The notes: a model not told the origin generated them from the sequence alone. Counted from the stretch's first letter, positions 16,994 through 26,217 are shown. The stretch is DNA of 54,679 nucleotides from Desulfosporosinus sp. I2 (GCF_000960765.1 NZ_JYNH01000019.1:1-54679), one strand, 5' to 3'. A program made the numbers and translations.

Positions 16994-18247
16994 CTACAAT
17001 AGATTAGACATCATCGGAAATTCCTCATCGTCCATTGTTCCCCCAGTGCTGAAGCGCACTCCGCTATTCAAAAATGATGATCTAAACACCGAGCCATTCC
17101 CATACCTCTGACGTATTGAATCTACTGCCCGGTCAACAGTTCTCTGCTTCTCGTAATCTTTCTCAAAAAGAGCTAACTGATAAAAGTTATTTTGACATAA
17201 CTCAGAGACCCGAACTCCCAGATGTCGAACAGGTTCACCTTTCCAAAGCTCATCAAACAGCTCACAAGCAATCTCGTGTATTGCGTTTGTACAATCGATC
17301 GCAGAGAAGATCTTCCTCTGGTGCGAACAATTATAAAACTCATTAGTTCTTAATGAGACAGATACTAACCTAGCACAATAACCAGCTTGTCTTAACCTAG
17401 CGGCAACTGTTTCCGTCAATGACAACAAGACCAAATGTGCGGTCCTTCTATCCTCAACGTCGAAAGCGATAGTAGTTGAGTTTCCAATTCCCTTAATCAG
17501 AGGTCGGCGATTTTCTCTCACTGGGTTGCCTTCAATTCCGTTTGCGTAATTCCAGACCAACATACCATGGCTCATTAAAAATAGCTTAATAAGCTTAGGA
17601 TCATAATTAGCCAGATCGCCAATCGTATTAATGCCTCTACTCCGTAGCTTCTTCGCAGTAGCACGTCCAACCATAAACAACTCTTCAATAGGAAGAACCC
17701 ACATTTTCTCTGCAATCTCGTCAGGGAAGATTGTGTGAACCTTATCAGGCTTCTTTAGCTCGGATGCCATCTTAGCCAGGATTTTGTTTGTGCTAATACC
17801 GATATTAACCGTAAACCCTAGTTCGTTTTTAATTTGATCTTTGATTTTGTAGGCTGCTTCCACCGGATCATTATATAGTCGTTCCATGTTCGAGAAATCC
17901 ATAAAATACTCATCTATTGAATATTGCTCAATCAAAGGTGAATACTCACGGAGAATATCTCCAAATGCTTTAGAGCATTGCATATATAAAGAGTAGTTGG
18001 GGCGGGCAACAATCAAATCAGGACACTTTGCTATAGCAGTGTGGATGGTTTCCCCCGTTTGAATATTAAATTTCTTGGCAGGAATTGATTTCGTTAATAC
18101 GATTCCATGACGAGTCACAGGATCACCACCAACCACAGATGGTACAGTTCTTAAGTCAAGCGGATCACCATGCTGAAGCCTGTGAACCGCCTCCCATGAC
18201 AAATACGCAGAATTCACATCGATATGAAATATAATTCGTTGGCCCAT
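16994..18247 (-). CDS. dinB: Y-family DNA polymerase (Pol IV / UmuC-like)
   Basis: The 417-residue enzyme has FHIDVNSAYLSWEA with the first catalytic Asp, YSIDEYFMDF with the DE pair, the thumb and little-finger regions, and a C-terminal tail. It does error-prone bypass synthesis. The frame is open to 18361, but a promoter with a LexA-like box lies at 18282-18310, so upstream codons cannot be used; ATG 18247 follows AAAGG at a good distance. It is probably induced by DNA damage. Confidence 0.93.
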   Translation of the reverse strand: MGQRIIFHIDVNSAYLSWEAVHRLQHGDPLDLRTVPSVVGGDPVTRHGIVLTKSIPAKKFNIQTGETIHTAIAKCPDLIVARPNYSLYMQCSKAFGDILREYSPLIEQYSIDEYFMDFSNMERLYNDPVEAAYKIKDQIKNELGFTVNIGISTNKILAKMASELKKPDKVHTIFPDEIAEKMWVLPIEELFMVGRATAKKLRSRGINTIGDLANYDPKLIKLFLMSHGMLVWNYANGIEGNPVRENRRPLIKGIGNSTTIAFDVEDRRTAHLVLLSLTETVAARLRQAGYCARLVSVSLRTNEFYNCSHQRKIFSAIDCTNAIHEIACELFDELWKGEPVRHLGVRVSELCQNNFYQLALFEKDYEKQRTVDRAVDSIRQRYGNGSVFRSSFLNSGVRFSTGGTMDDEEFPMMSNLL

Positions 18248-18281
18248 ATTCTTCATCCTTTTACGTAGAACGTTTGTATTT

Positions 18282-18310
18282 ATTATATGAAAACATATGT
18301 TCTGTGTAAA
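18282..18310 (-). promoter_or_regulatory. dinB promoter with LexA-type box in the spacer
   Basis: On the minus strand TTTACA (-35) and TATAAT (-10) are 17 bases apart, and the spacer contains AGAACATATGTTTT, one base off the GAACN4GTTC Gram-positive SOS box. A half-matching second site (AAACGTTC) follows near 18270. Confidence 0.75.
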
Positions 18311-18500
18311 GGGAATGGCTTGACCAAATAATGGCACAGTGTTAGATGCCGCAATGGGCAAGCTAATAAACCACTGCGTAAATACCCAACAGTTCGTGTG
18401 ATTGTGCGATTACATAGATCTCCAGCACTGGGGCAAAATATCTCCAGGATTTAAATGTAGAGGAGATTAGTAGCTGGTTGTTCAAACATGATCGTCATGC

Positions 18501-18665
18501 CTAATCACTACCCTTTTCTTCTGGTCTAGTATTTTTCAGCAAAATAACCGGGCTTTCTTCTTTAGAATAATCGTATTCTCCTTGCTGCTGAGCTTCAACA
18601 AGAATATCAACAGCATTTGCAACTTTGGCGGCAAGTTGAAAATACATTTCCTTATAATCTGGCAC
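18501..18665 (-). CDS. Small conserved-looking ORF divergent from the XRE gene
   Basis: A 54-residue protein from GTG 18665, ten bases after AGAGGGG: VPDYKEMYFQLAAKVANAVD, ILVEAQQQGEYDYSKEES and a Lys/Glu-rich tail. It is amphipathic-helical with no known catalytic motif. It is divergently paired with the XRE regulator across three palindromes, and the same pair occurs truncated at 12900. I take the two genes as one self-controlled unit; the function is unknown. Confidence 0.6.
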   Translation of the reverse strand: MPDYKEMYFQLAAKVANAVDILVEAQQQGEYDYSKEESPVILLKNTRPEEKGSD

Positions 18666-18686
18666 GCGAAATACACCCCTCTGCAC

Positions 18687-18790
18687 AATTAGTGTTAGAT
18701 AACTAATTATGACACATAAGTTTTGTTAGTGCTATATCACTAACAAAACTTAGTTTTTTCTGTATGCTTTAATTAGTGATAATTCACTAG
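18687..18790. promoter_or_regulatory. Three operator-like palindromes before the XRE gene (copy 2)
   Basis: The sites are AATTAGT-N8-ACTAATT (18687-18708), GTTAGTG-N6-CACTAAC (18725-18744) and TTAGTG-N6-CACTAG (18773-18790). They keep the arms and spacing of copy 1 although bases between them differ, which points to selection on the arms. Confidence 0.7.
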
Positions 18791-18801
18791 GAGGTGTATT
18801 C

Positions 18802-19044
18802 ATGGATACGAGACAAGCAGTAGTGAATAGAATTGTTGAACTTTGCAAAGAACGGAATATAAGGCCCAATGCTTTGAGCTATCGTGCCGCCGTACCACAA
18901 TCGACTATAAAAAGCATCCTAAATGATGAGAGCCTGAACCCTGGTATTGTAACCATTAAAAAGTTGTGTGATGGTTTAGAAATCTCACTGTCGGACTTTT
19001 TTAATACGGATGCCTTTAGCAATTTAGAACAAGAACTCACATGA
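18802..19044 (+). CDS. Small XRE-family HTH regulator (copy 2)
   Basis: The 80-residue single-domain HTH protein is almost identical to the one at 13139. It starts after AGGAGG, has the same three-operator leader, and is divergent from the intact small ORF at 18501. It could bind the operators of both copies, linking the two loci. Confidence 0.9.
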   Translation: MDTRQAVVNRIVELCKERNIRPNALSYRAAVPQSTIKSILNDESLNPGIVTIKKLCDGLEISLSDFFNTDAFSNLEQELT

Positions 19045-19046
19045 AT

Positions 19047-19658
19047 CTACGATATTGCGCTGCTTCTCCCCGAAAACTTTATCTGCCCCATTCTCTTCTG
19101 CATAGCTTTGATTAAAAAAACATTCACCATCTTTTTATACGCTGCATGCACATCCGGATCAATCGAAGCGAACTTGGTCATCTCATAAGCCAGTTCCTTG
19201 AACGCTTTGTCCAGGTTCTCATATAAAAAAGCGATTTTATTGCCGGCCACCTTGTTATACGCGACAGTAAGAGTATTATTCATCCTTTGGATGCTCTTGT
19301 AACCTGTCGTTTCTTTGAGTTTGTCATTCTCCAATTGCTTTTTCTCGACATCCTGCTCAAGTGCCTGATTGGACCTCTGCAGATCACTCGCCTTCGTCTT
19401 CAGGTTGTCGCGCTCCTTAGCCAGCTGAGTGGTTTTGCCCTTTTCACCGTCCAGAGCCTTCTGGAGATCGACTTTTTCCTGCAGGGCCCGGTCCCGATCC
19501 TGAAAGGCCTGTTCCCGGTCCTGAAGAGCTTGGTCCCGCTCCTTCACCGCCTTCTACAGTTCCCGAACGGACATGTTTTCGATATCCATCTCCGCGATGA
19601 ACTGCTCCCGTTCTTCTTCCGGGACCGCGAGAAGGATGAGCGCCTGAGAATAGTTCAT
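19047..19658 (-). pseudogene. Coiled-coil protein gene interrupted by an amber codon
   Basis: From ATG 19658 the frame reads MNYSQALILLAVPEEEREQF, DIENMSVREL, then TAG at 19556-19554 where the pattern (REL-Q-KAVKE) suggests an original CAG. The same frame continues as KAVKERDQALQDREQAFQ, a long heptad coiled coil, to a helical C-terminus. The N-terminal motif recurs in small Clostridial proteins often annotated DUF3102-like (recollection). Reinitiation at GTG 19547 could still make a 166-residue coiled coil. Its base composition is GC-richer than its neighbours. Confidence 0.65.
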
Positions 19659-19887
19659 GTTCGCAGTCGCTGCGTTTGCGCGCCGGCGTTGAGGGCAGCA
19701 GGCTGTTTGTCCCCGTACGCATCGTGTGGATTATCACCTCTATCCGTGACCATGAAAGTTTTTTACCTCATAATTCTGGAGGAGTTTGAACTTGGTTATA
19801 ATTGACGCTTACGTACAAGCTAAACAATAAGTACATTAGTTGATGTCAGGCACCCAATTTCTAATGGTATCACCTTGGATTGCTGGT

Positions 19888-20643
19888 TCAAATAAAAAGC
19901 TTAATTGTTGCAATAGCAGTGATCATTATTACAATAATTCGAAAAAGTTTATCGTCGAGCTTCTTTATAATTGCCACTCCCACCAAAGCACCTATCGTGA
20001 TGGCGGGTATCATACCAAATGCCAGCAACATGCTTTTGATTGAAATATTATGCCATACGAAGATTTGAAGAGGAACCTTAGCTGAATTTATAATTAAAAA
20101 AAACCAAGCAGTGGTACCCAGGAAATCATCTTTCTTAAAATCCGACGCCAGCAGATAAAGGGTAAAAATAGGACCAGCCACGTTACCGATCATCGTAGCA
20201 AAACCGACCAGAATTCCGATGAAAGCATAGAACCATAACTTCTTCGGAACATTCAAGCGGTCCCCCTTTATTTCCGTATAAACCAAAATAATTAAACATA
20301 TTAAAACCATTATGGCTATGAGAATTTTAAATTGAGAATCGTTAATATATTTACCGACGGTTAAGCCCAGTGTAAGTCCAACTACCGTCCAGGGCAAAAG
20401 CTTTTTTATATTGCCCCACTCAGTATGCCGATGGTAATACCACACCGCAAACAAATCGCCCACTATCAGCATAGGCAAAATAATTCCCGTTGATTCCTTT
20501 CCTCCAAATACATCGGCCAGTATGGGTATGACAAGTATTAACAAACCACTTATCCCCGTTTTTGAGAACCCTATCATCAAAGCCCCAACGAAGAACCAAG
20601 ACCACTGGAAAATAGTCAAATTGAATGTGTGTAAAAATTCCAA
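19888..20643 (-). CDS. TauE/SafE-family membrane permease
   Basis: About 251 residues with roughly eight hydrophobic segments, beginning FVGALMIGFSKTGISGLLIL, typical of TauE/SafE proteins, which export sulfite, sulfonates or organic acids. TTG 20643 is chosen because GGGGAG lies seven bases before it; an earlier GTG at 20658 has no ribosome site. It is the last gene of the AOR cluster, 120 bases after the ferredoxin, so it may export a product such as a carboxylate (inference). Confidence 0.85.
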   Translation of the reverse strand: MEFLHTFNLTIFQWSWFFVGALMIGFSKTGISGLLILVIPILADVFGGKESTGIILPMLIVGDLFAVWYYHRHTEWGNIKKLLPWTVVGLTLGLTVGKYINDSQFKILIAIMVLICLIILVYTEIKGDRLNVPKKLWFYAFIGILVGFATMIGNVAGPIFTLYLLASDFKKDDFLGTTAWFFLIINSAKVPLQIFVWHNISIKSMLLAFGMIPAITIGALVGVAIIKKLDDKLFRIIVIMITAIATIKLFI

Positions 20644-20779
20644 AGCATAACTCCCCACTCCCCTAGGACTAATTGAATTAAGTTAAATAATTAACGACAA
20701 ACAAGTTAATCAATGATTTGAAAGAAATCAAGACGAAGACTCGCTCGCCTATTATTTAGCTAGTCTTCATCTTGATATT

Positions 20780-21181
20780 CTATTCCACTACCCTAATCGC
20801 TTCCTTATAACAATACTTAACACAAGTTGGATCCCCATTGCAGCCATCACAAATGAGCGGGACCTTTTCCACTGGATCAATAAAGTTGGCATGAAAAGGA
20901 CATGCTTCAACACAAGCATAACACCCAACACAAATATCATAATCGATGATAATAACTCCAAGTTCATGATTTTGCATACATGCTCCATACGTGCAGGCTT
21001 TTACACAAAGAGGATTTTTACAATTCCGACAGACATTGATTATGCTGCTACCATTCAATGAATCATTCTCAACTCGAATTCTTGACCGAGCAGGATTGAA
21101 TTCGCCGGTATGAGCTGCAGAACAAACGATTTCACAACTTTTGCACCCGGTACAACTCGAAGCATCAAAGGCTATTTTCAT
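20780..21181 (-). CDS. Ferredoxin-type 4Fe-4S protein, partner of AOR
   Basis: The 133-residue protein carries four cysteine clusters (CTGCKSCEIVC, CRNCKNPLCVKAC, CVGCYACVEACP, CDGCNGDPTCVKYC), as in HycB/DmsB-type electron-transfer subunits. Its ATG overlaps the AOR stop by four bases (ATGA), so translation is coupled. It should take electrons from the tungsten enzyme. Confidence 0.93.
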   Translation of the reverse strand: MKIAFDASSCTGCKSCEIVCSAAHTGEFNPARSRIRVENDSLNGSSIINVCRNCKNPLCVKACTYGACMQNHELGVIIIDYDICVGCYACVEACPFHANFIDPVEKVPLICDGCNGDPTCVKYCYKEAIRVVE

Positions 21182-22983
21182 GTCCTATCACCTCTAACCT
21201 TTGAATATAATGCTACATCCATCCCGAGCCGTTCCAGCGTGTTCTGATCGACATTTCCATCCTCATCCCAACCCCGTAAAGCATAATATTCCGATAGACT
21301 CAGTTTAAACTCATCTTTATTGAAGATTTGATCCTTGGCAGGTCCATTCTTTAATTTCTCGTTCAAAATTCTGGGTGGAAGACTATCATCAGCCCTTGTA
21401 AACCCTTCTCTCGTGTTGAATAAACGTCCGATGTTCCAAATTCGCTCCCCACAATTCATTAGTTCTTTCCCGGTCATTGGTAGATTTGTTACTCTGGTAA
21501 ACAACTTCGCAAGCACTTCTAGGGTAGGGCGCCACATATCACAAATCACCAAGGAATCCTTAGCACTATTAAAGTCTTGTATACGTTTGACCACTGCAGC
21601 TTTCCCTACAAACGTGAAAGAATCCATCTGTCCAAACGTATCTTCTTCGGCCGCAAAGGCTCTTTGGTGACAAGCCCCACGATCAGAGGTGGCATAGGCT
21701 AAAGCTAAACCATTACTTCTTCTAGGATCATACCCAGGAAATTCCAGGCCCTTCACTTCGAGGGAAATGCTTTCCGTTCCCGTCTTAGTAGCGAGTTTTT
21801 TAAGACCTAAAGCCAGCTCTGCCCCAATTTCTTCCCTATAGGCTATCTTCTTCACATACTCTAACATTTTTTCTTCTTCGCCAAAGCGGATTCCAAAATC
21901 ATGAAGTCCTTTCTCCGTAGCCTCCATGGCATACGCAAGAACAGCACCGGTGGACATAGTGTCCAACCCCAAATCGTCACAAATCTTATTATAACGAATG
22001 AGCCCATCAATACTAGCAATATCTGTGTTGGATCCCGCTAAAGCAATCGTTTCATACTCTGGTCCCTCGACCATCGTTCCATCATCCGCTTGGGTAAGAC
22101 GGCCGCACCCCAAAGGGCATGTAGTACAAGCCCTGGTTTTCTTCTGCTTCTTTTTTACGGCGTCGCTATTGATATGTGCCGCCTTATCATATTGTCCTTC
22201 TTGGAAGTTCCTAGTGGGCAGAAAACCTACTTCTTGCGATAAGTCAACAATCATCGGAGTTCCATCCGTATCCACCCAAAGGTTGGGTTCTGTTAGAACG
22301 TCATTATCGCGGATATCCCGGATATATTCTAAGAATTCCGGCATATTGTCGACCTTATTTCCAGTAGTTCCTTTAATGGCAATGGCTTTGAGATTTTTAC
22401 TCCCCATGACGGCTCCAGCTCCGCCGCGACCTGCCTGATGGTATGCATCCACAGTAATACAGGCATAGGGGACAAGGTTTTCGCCCCCAGGTCCTATCGT
22501 CAGTGTTTTAGCATTAGCAGTCCAAGTTTTCTTACGAATAATATTTTCCGTTTCATGAATTCCTTTGCCCCATAATTGAGACGCGTTTTCAAACGTTACG
22601 CGTTTATCCGTAACATATAAAAAGACAGGGTTAGAAGCTTTACCCATGACGATGATACCGTCATACCCTGCATATTTTAACTCTGCCGCGACTCCTCCCC
22701 CAACTAAGCTAACCAAAATGGTCCCCGTAGCTGGAGATTTCGTCATAACCGCCATTCTAGACGAGGTTGGGATAATGGTTCCAGCAAAGGGTCCAGCCAT
22801 AAATATTATTTCATTATCCGGTCCGAGAGGATCCGTATGGGGGGCCAGATCCTCAAGAAGATACCTATACCCCATCCCTTTTCCGCCAAGGTATTTGATA
22901 TACCATTCTTCAGGAGGTATTTCCACCGTCACTTTGCGCAGTGTTAAATCTACTCGTAAAACCTTACCTGTAAAGCCGTTCAT
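21178..22983 (-). CDS. Tungsten-containing aldehyde ferredoxin oxidoreductase (AOR family)
   Basis: The 601-residue protein has the AOR N-terminal fold (LGGKGMGYRYLLEDLAP), AGRGGAGAVMGSKNLKAIAI, the [4Fe-4S] ligands CTTCPLGC near residue 289, and DLGLDTMSTGAVLAYAME. The family oxidises aldehydes to acids or, with reduced ferredoxin, acids to aldehydes; some members act on aromatic substrates. The start follows GGGAGGG. Neighbouring ferredoxin, cupin, MFS and hydrolase genes suggest a dedicated catabolic route, but the substrate cannot be read from sequence. Confidence 0.95.
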   Translation of the reverse strand: MNGFTGKVLRVDLTLRKVTVEIPPEEWYIKYLGGKGMGYRYLLEDLAPHTDPLGPDNEIIFMAGPFAGTIIPTSSRMAVMTKSPATGTILVSLVGGGVAAELKYAGYDGIIVMGKASNPVFLYVTDKRVTFENASQLWGKGIHETENIIRKKTWTANAKTLTIGPGGENLVPYACITVDAYHQAGRGGAGAVMGSKNLKAIAIKGTTGNKVDNMPEFLEYIRDIRDNDVLTEPNLWVDTDGTPMIVDLSQEVGFLPTRNFQEGQYDKAAHINSDAVKKKQKKTRACTTCPLGCGRLTQADDGTMVEGPEYETIALAGSNTDIASIDGLIRYNKICDDLGLDTMSTGAVLAYAMEATEKGLHDFGIRFGEEEKMLEYVKKIAYREEIGAELALGLKKLATKTGTESISLEVKGLEFPGYDPRRSNGLALAYATSDRGACHQRAFAAEEDTFGQMDSFTFVGKAAVVKRIQDFNSAKDSLVICDMWRPTLEVLAKLFTRVTNLPMTGKELMNCGERIWNIGRLFNTREGFTRADDSLPPRILNEKLKNGPAKDQIFNKDEFKLSLSEYYALRGWDEDGNVDQNTLERLGMDVALYSKVRGDRT

Positions 22984-23007
22984 ACGTTACCCTCCCGAAC
23001 TTATGAT

Positions 23008-23316
23008 TTAAGGACAAACTAAATAAAAACTACTAAAGGGTCGATCTGATACATTATATGATCGATGCAAAATCCCTTTAGGGATTTTTATCAATTCCCC
23101 AGTTTGAACTTCGATTTCTTCGTTATCAATGACAAAAATTCCCTTGCCCTCAAACAAATAACAATATTCATCACCGTCATTATGTGTATGCATAGGTAAG
23201 GATTGACCCGGGTCGCAACGAAAGATACCAGATTCAATCGCCTGATTTTCTTTTTCAACAAAGATTTTGGACATACCCCACTCCTCCGGTGCATCACTAA
23301 GTTCTATTTTATACAT
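23008..23316 (-). CDS. Small cupin protein
   Basis: The 102-residue single cupin domain contains PMHTHNDGDEYCYLFEGKG and GELIKIPKGILHRSYN, covering both cupin motifs with metal-binding His and Glu residues. ATG 23316 follows AAAGGAG at eight bases. It could be an isomerase, a decarboxylase or a metabolite sensor; its position directly before AOR places it in that pathway. Confidence 0.85.
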   Translation of the reverse strand: MYKIELSDAPEEWGMSKIFVEKENQAIESGIFRCDPGQSLPMHTHNDGDEYCYLFEGKGIFVIDNEEIEVQTGELIKIPKGILHRSYNVSDRPFSSFYLVCP

Positions 23317-23410
23317 ATAAACGACTCCTTTCAAATCGGAGACATGGGGTTGACTTGTAAGCCCATGTTTCTCCGTTACTCACCTTTAATCGCAGTATGA
23401 TAGTTATAAT

Positions 23411-24736
23411 TTACAGGGATTTATTACTTCCAGCGATTGGTGTTTGATTTGCTTGTTTTAGTGGCGTTTCTTTAATAATAAGTGAAAGAACGATTCCCAC
23501 AATAGACGCGATCATAAACAATTTAAACACTCCACTAAAGTTGGATACCCCTGGCGCTCCTGTTATGACTAAAAACCCTGCAACCGTCGGAGCAATAAAT
23601 GATCCGAATTGTCCAATCATTTGGGTCACACCAGTCACTGTTCCAACAAGTTCCTTCGGGTATCTCATTTGAATGAAGACATAAATTGGGCCATCATAGA
23701 ACACAATAAAGAATCCTTGAATTGCCAAAACGATGATCAGTAAAGGGATATTACCTTTTGGAACGAGGGGTACAAAGTAAAGTATGGCAGCAAGTCCTGT
23801 GAATGCAGCAATAAGCAACGGTTTAGCCTTCGACTTGGTGACTTTATCCAGCATCCAACCGCTGGTCATTTGGCCGATGAATCCAACTGCAAAAGGCAAC
23901 GAAGCTAACAGGCCCATGGTTTTGATATTAAATCCATGCTGTTCAACCAAGAAGGAAGATAACCAAGTTGCTGCTCCCCAGTAAACAAAGGTTTTAATGA
24001 AAACGATTGCCGTAATAATCCACAGTTGAGGATCACCAGCCACATCGCGATACCGTGCTTTCGGCTTATCTACTTTAGAGTCCGTTGTGGAGGTTCCTTT
24101 GATATAATCCAGTTCTTCTTTTGAAATACGGCCCATAGCATGAGCCTCTTCAGGAGTATTTATCATAACTAACCAAAGTGCGATAATCCCGAAGAATCCT
24201 GGAATAGATAAAGTAGCAAAGACCCCTCTCCATCCCCAACTTGCCGCAATCCACGTGATTATAATCGCACCGACGGCAGGCGCAACCGTCCAACTTGTCG
24301 TAAAGAACGATGTCGCTCTTCCTTTTTCCTTAGCCGGAAACCAGTCAGAGATTGTTCTTATACTTGGAACAAAGTGAAAACCTTCACCAAAACCCAATCC
24401 CAACCGCACTGCCATGAACGAAAATAGAGAGTTGATTCTTCCAGTCAAAAACGTGAAGATGGTAAACACTGTAATAGCAAAGTACATGACTTTCTTGGGT
24501 CCAAATTTATCAGCTAACATTCCTGCTGGAAGTTGGGCTAAGGCGTATGCAAAGAAAAACAAGGATGCCGCGAAACCTACAGTTGCTGGAGATAAACCTA
24601 AATCTTTGCGAATATAGGGCAAAAGGTTTAGAACTGCCATTTTATCAAAGTAATTTATGACATAAAGCAGCCAGATGACAACCAAAATAGCAATCCGATA
24701 ACGCCCACGTTTATTAACAGTCGAGTTTACGGACAT
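23411..24736 (-). CDS. MFS transporter, organic acid (ACS/phthalate-type)
   Basis: The 441-residue protein has 12 predicted membrane spans and the MFS signature LPAGMLADKFGPKKVMYF between TM2 and TM3, with DKMAVLNLLPYIRKDLGLSP at the start as in the anion:cation symporter family for hexuronates, aromatic acids and tartrate. The start follows AAGGAGG. It probably imports the anionic substrate of this cluster. Confidence 0.9.
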   Translation of the reverse strand: MSVNSTVNKRGRYRIAILVVIWLLYVINYFDKMAVLNLLPYIRKDLGLSPATVGFAASLFFFAYALAQLPAGMLADKFGPKKVMYFAITVFTIFTFLTGRINSLFSFMAVRLGLGFGEGFHFVPSIRTISDWFPAKEKGRATSFFTTSWTVAPAVGAIIITWIAASWGWRGVFATLSIPGFFGIIALWLVMINTPEEAHAMGRISKEELDYIKGTSTTDSKVDKPKARYRDVAGDPQLWIITAIVFIKTFVYWGAATWLSSFLVEQHGFNIKTMGLLASLPFAVGFIGQMTSGWMLDKVTKSKAKPLLIAAFTGLAAILYFVPLVPKGNIPLLIIVLAIQGFFIVFYDGPIYVFIQMRYPKELVGTVTGVTQMIGQFGSFIAPTVAGFLVITGAPGVSNFSGVFKLFMIASIVGIVLSLIIKETPLKQANQTPIAGSNKSL

Positions 24737-24765
24737 ACCTTTTCCTCCTTATTATATTTATTTGT

Positions 24766-25377
24766 TTAAACGTCGCTCTCCCCTTCAACGATATAGTCAA
24801 TATACTCTTCCTCGTTAGAGAGATACATATTTCCCCCAAGATGTTGTAACGTCTTTATCTTAGTAGGATCAAAGTAATAGGACGGCGGTCCACCTTGCTT
24901 CACTTTATGCAGTGTTTCTTTGGCTACTTCAGCATGGATTACTTCTCCAAAAAAGGTCGTATGATCCCCACTAACCACTTGATCTACTACTTTACACTCT
25001 AAATGGGCATAACATTCATTAATGACGTGGGCATTCACTTCTTTAGCGGGGGAAATGGTTAATCCTGTAGCTTCAAACTTATCGTACTTCTTACCCGACT
25101 TTCTACCCATCCAATTTATTTCTTCACCTAACTCGATCCCTGGGAAATTTATTACGAATTCCCCAGCATTGGCAATGAGGTCATGGGAATATCGTTTTGG
25201 GGAAATGGCGATTGCGACAATTAATGGATTGTGGGATACTGGCGAACACCAAGCTAAAGTAATAGCATTTGGTTTTCCTTCTCCGTCAACACATGTGGCG
25301 ACTACCACTGGGCGAGGAAGCAATATAACATCTAAACCATCTTTAACTTCAACTTTTTCATAAACCTTTTTCATCAT
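24766..25377 (-). CDS. Flavin reductase-like FMN-binding protein (DIM6/NTAB type)
   Basis: The 203-residue protein has the split-barrel FMN-binding features PNAITLAWCSPVSHNPL, ISPKRYSHDLI and AGEFVINFPG, as in flavoredoxins and flavin reductases of sulfate reducers and Clostridia. Its start follows AAGAGGTG. Within the cluster it may supply electrons to, or receive them from, an oxidoreductive step. Confidence 0.9.
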   Translation of the reverse strand: MMKKVYEKVEVKDGLDVILLPRPVVVATCVDGEGKPNAITLAWCSPVSHNPLIVAIAISPKRYSHDLIANAGEFVINFPGIELGEEINWMGRKSGKKYDKFEATGLTISPAKEVNAHVINECYAHLECKVVDQVVSGDHTTFFGEVIHAEVAKETLHKVKQGGPPSYYFDPTKIKTLQHLGGNMYLSNEEEYIDYIVEGESDV

Positions 25378-25425
25378 CTAGCACCTCTTTATAGAATTTA
25401 TATGTCAGTTGATATTTCACTTGAT

Positions 25426-26217
25426 TTAATTTGTCTTCGCTTTTCCGGATAGAAGAGTTGGATCATGTTTACCTTCTTGGAATTCCATAGTAAATTGGGA
25501 AATCTTCTCGACGAGAACTTCAAAATAGGCTTGCCCTTTTTCTGCAGTTGCTAGAGCAGGGTTTCCGTAAACCCCACTATAGACTTTACTTTCAGGCCAC
25601 TTATTTACAATAATTGCTCCTTGATCAAAAGCTATTACGCGCCTCGGTTCATAACTCTCAACTTGCTCTGAGAGCCGCTCCATCTTCACCAAATCTGGAT
25701 GTAGCGCGAGCATCATGGATGTCTCCATTTCATTGGCATGGGTTCCATCTCTAAAGTTCTCACCAATTTTGTCACACTCTTCTTTAGCCATGAAGATATA
25801 GGTAGCTGCGACAATAGAAATATCTTGATCTCCAAATTCGTTTACAAGGTCATAGGCAGCCGTTTGCATAATAATTAAATTTGGATTATGTCCATTGAGT
25901 AAAAAAATCTTTTTGAAGCCCGCCCGAATCAAGCTAGAGCAGATGTCATGAAGGGCACTCTTGAAAGTAGAGGAAGAAAAGCTTATTGTACCAGGATACG
26001 TTTCCCACAATTCCGAATACCCAAAATTCAAAGGCGGGGTCACAATAGCTCCGGTTTGCTCCCCAACTGCGACGGCAATTTCATTTGCCAAGCAAATATC
26101 TACCCATAATGGCAAGAGGGGGCCATGTTGCTCAGTTGCCCCGAGTGGAACGATTACGACCGGATTTTTTTTCGCTTGCTCTTTGGCATCAGTCCAGGTT
26201 AGGTTTTGCAGTAACAT
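25426..26217 (-). CDS. Creatininase-family amidohydrolase
   Basis: The 263-residue protein has the family metal-binding pattern: VPLGATEQHGPLLPLWVD (Glu, His, Asp), LNGHNPN and DGTHANEMETS. The family hydrolyses creatinine and other cyclic amides or acts in cofactor-related pathways. It starts after TAGGAGG. It is the first metabolic gene after the XRE-cupin regulator and has its own possible promoter (TATAAT near 26255). Confidence 0.9.
   Translation of the reverse strand: MLLQNLTWTDAKEQAKKNPVVIVPLGATEQHGPLLPLWVDICLANEIAVAVGEQTGAIVTPPLNFGYSELWETYPGTISFSSSTFKSALHDICSSLIRAGFKKIFLLNGHNPNLIIMQTAAYDLVNEFGDQDISIVAATYIFMAKEECDKIGENFRDGTHANEMETSMMLALHPDLVKMERLSEQVESYEPRRVIAFDQGAIIVNKWPESKVYSGVYGNPALATAEKGQAYFEVLVEKISQFTMEFQEGKHDPTLLSGKAKTN

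Larger units (their letters stand above)
18582..19081. repeat. Direct repeat, copy 2 (XRE module)
   Basis: This is the second copy of the ~500-bp segment at 12919-13418, in the same orientation and with an intact divergent ORF. It marks the right border of the PIN/SOS-repair segment. Confidence 0.9.

Noticed and set aside
18248-18361. Extended N-terminus of the Y-polymerase
   Set aside because: The promoter and LexA-type box overlap these codons, and family proteins start at the IDVNSAY region.
19444-19805. Overlapping open frames on both strands near the coiled-coil gene
   Set aside because: They are Arg/Ser/Gly-rich shadows of the GC-rich coiled-coil reading frame.
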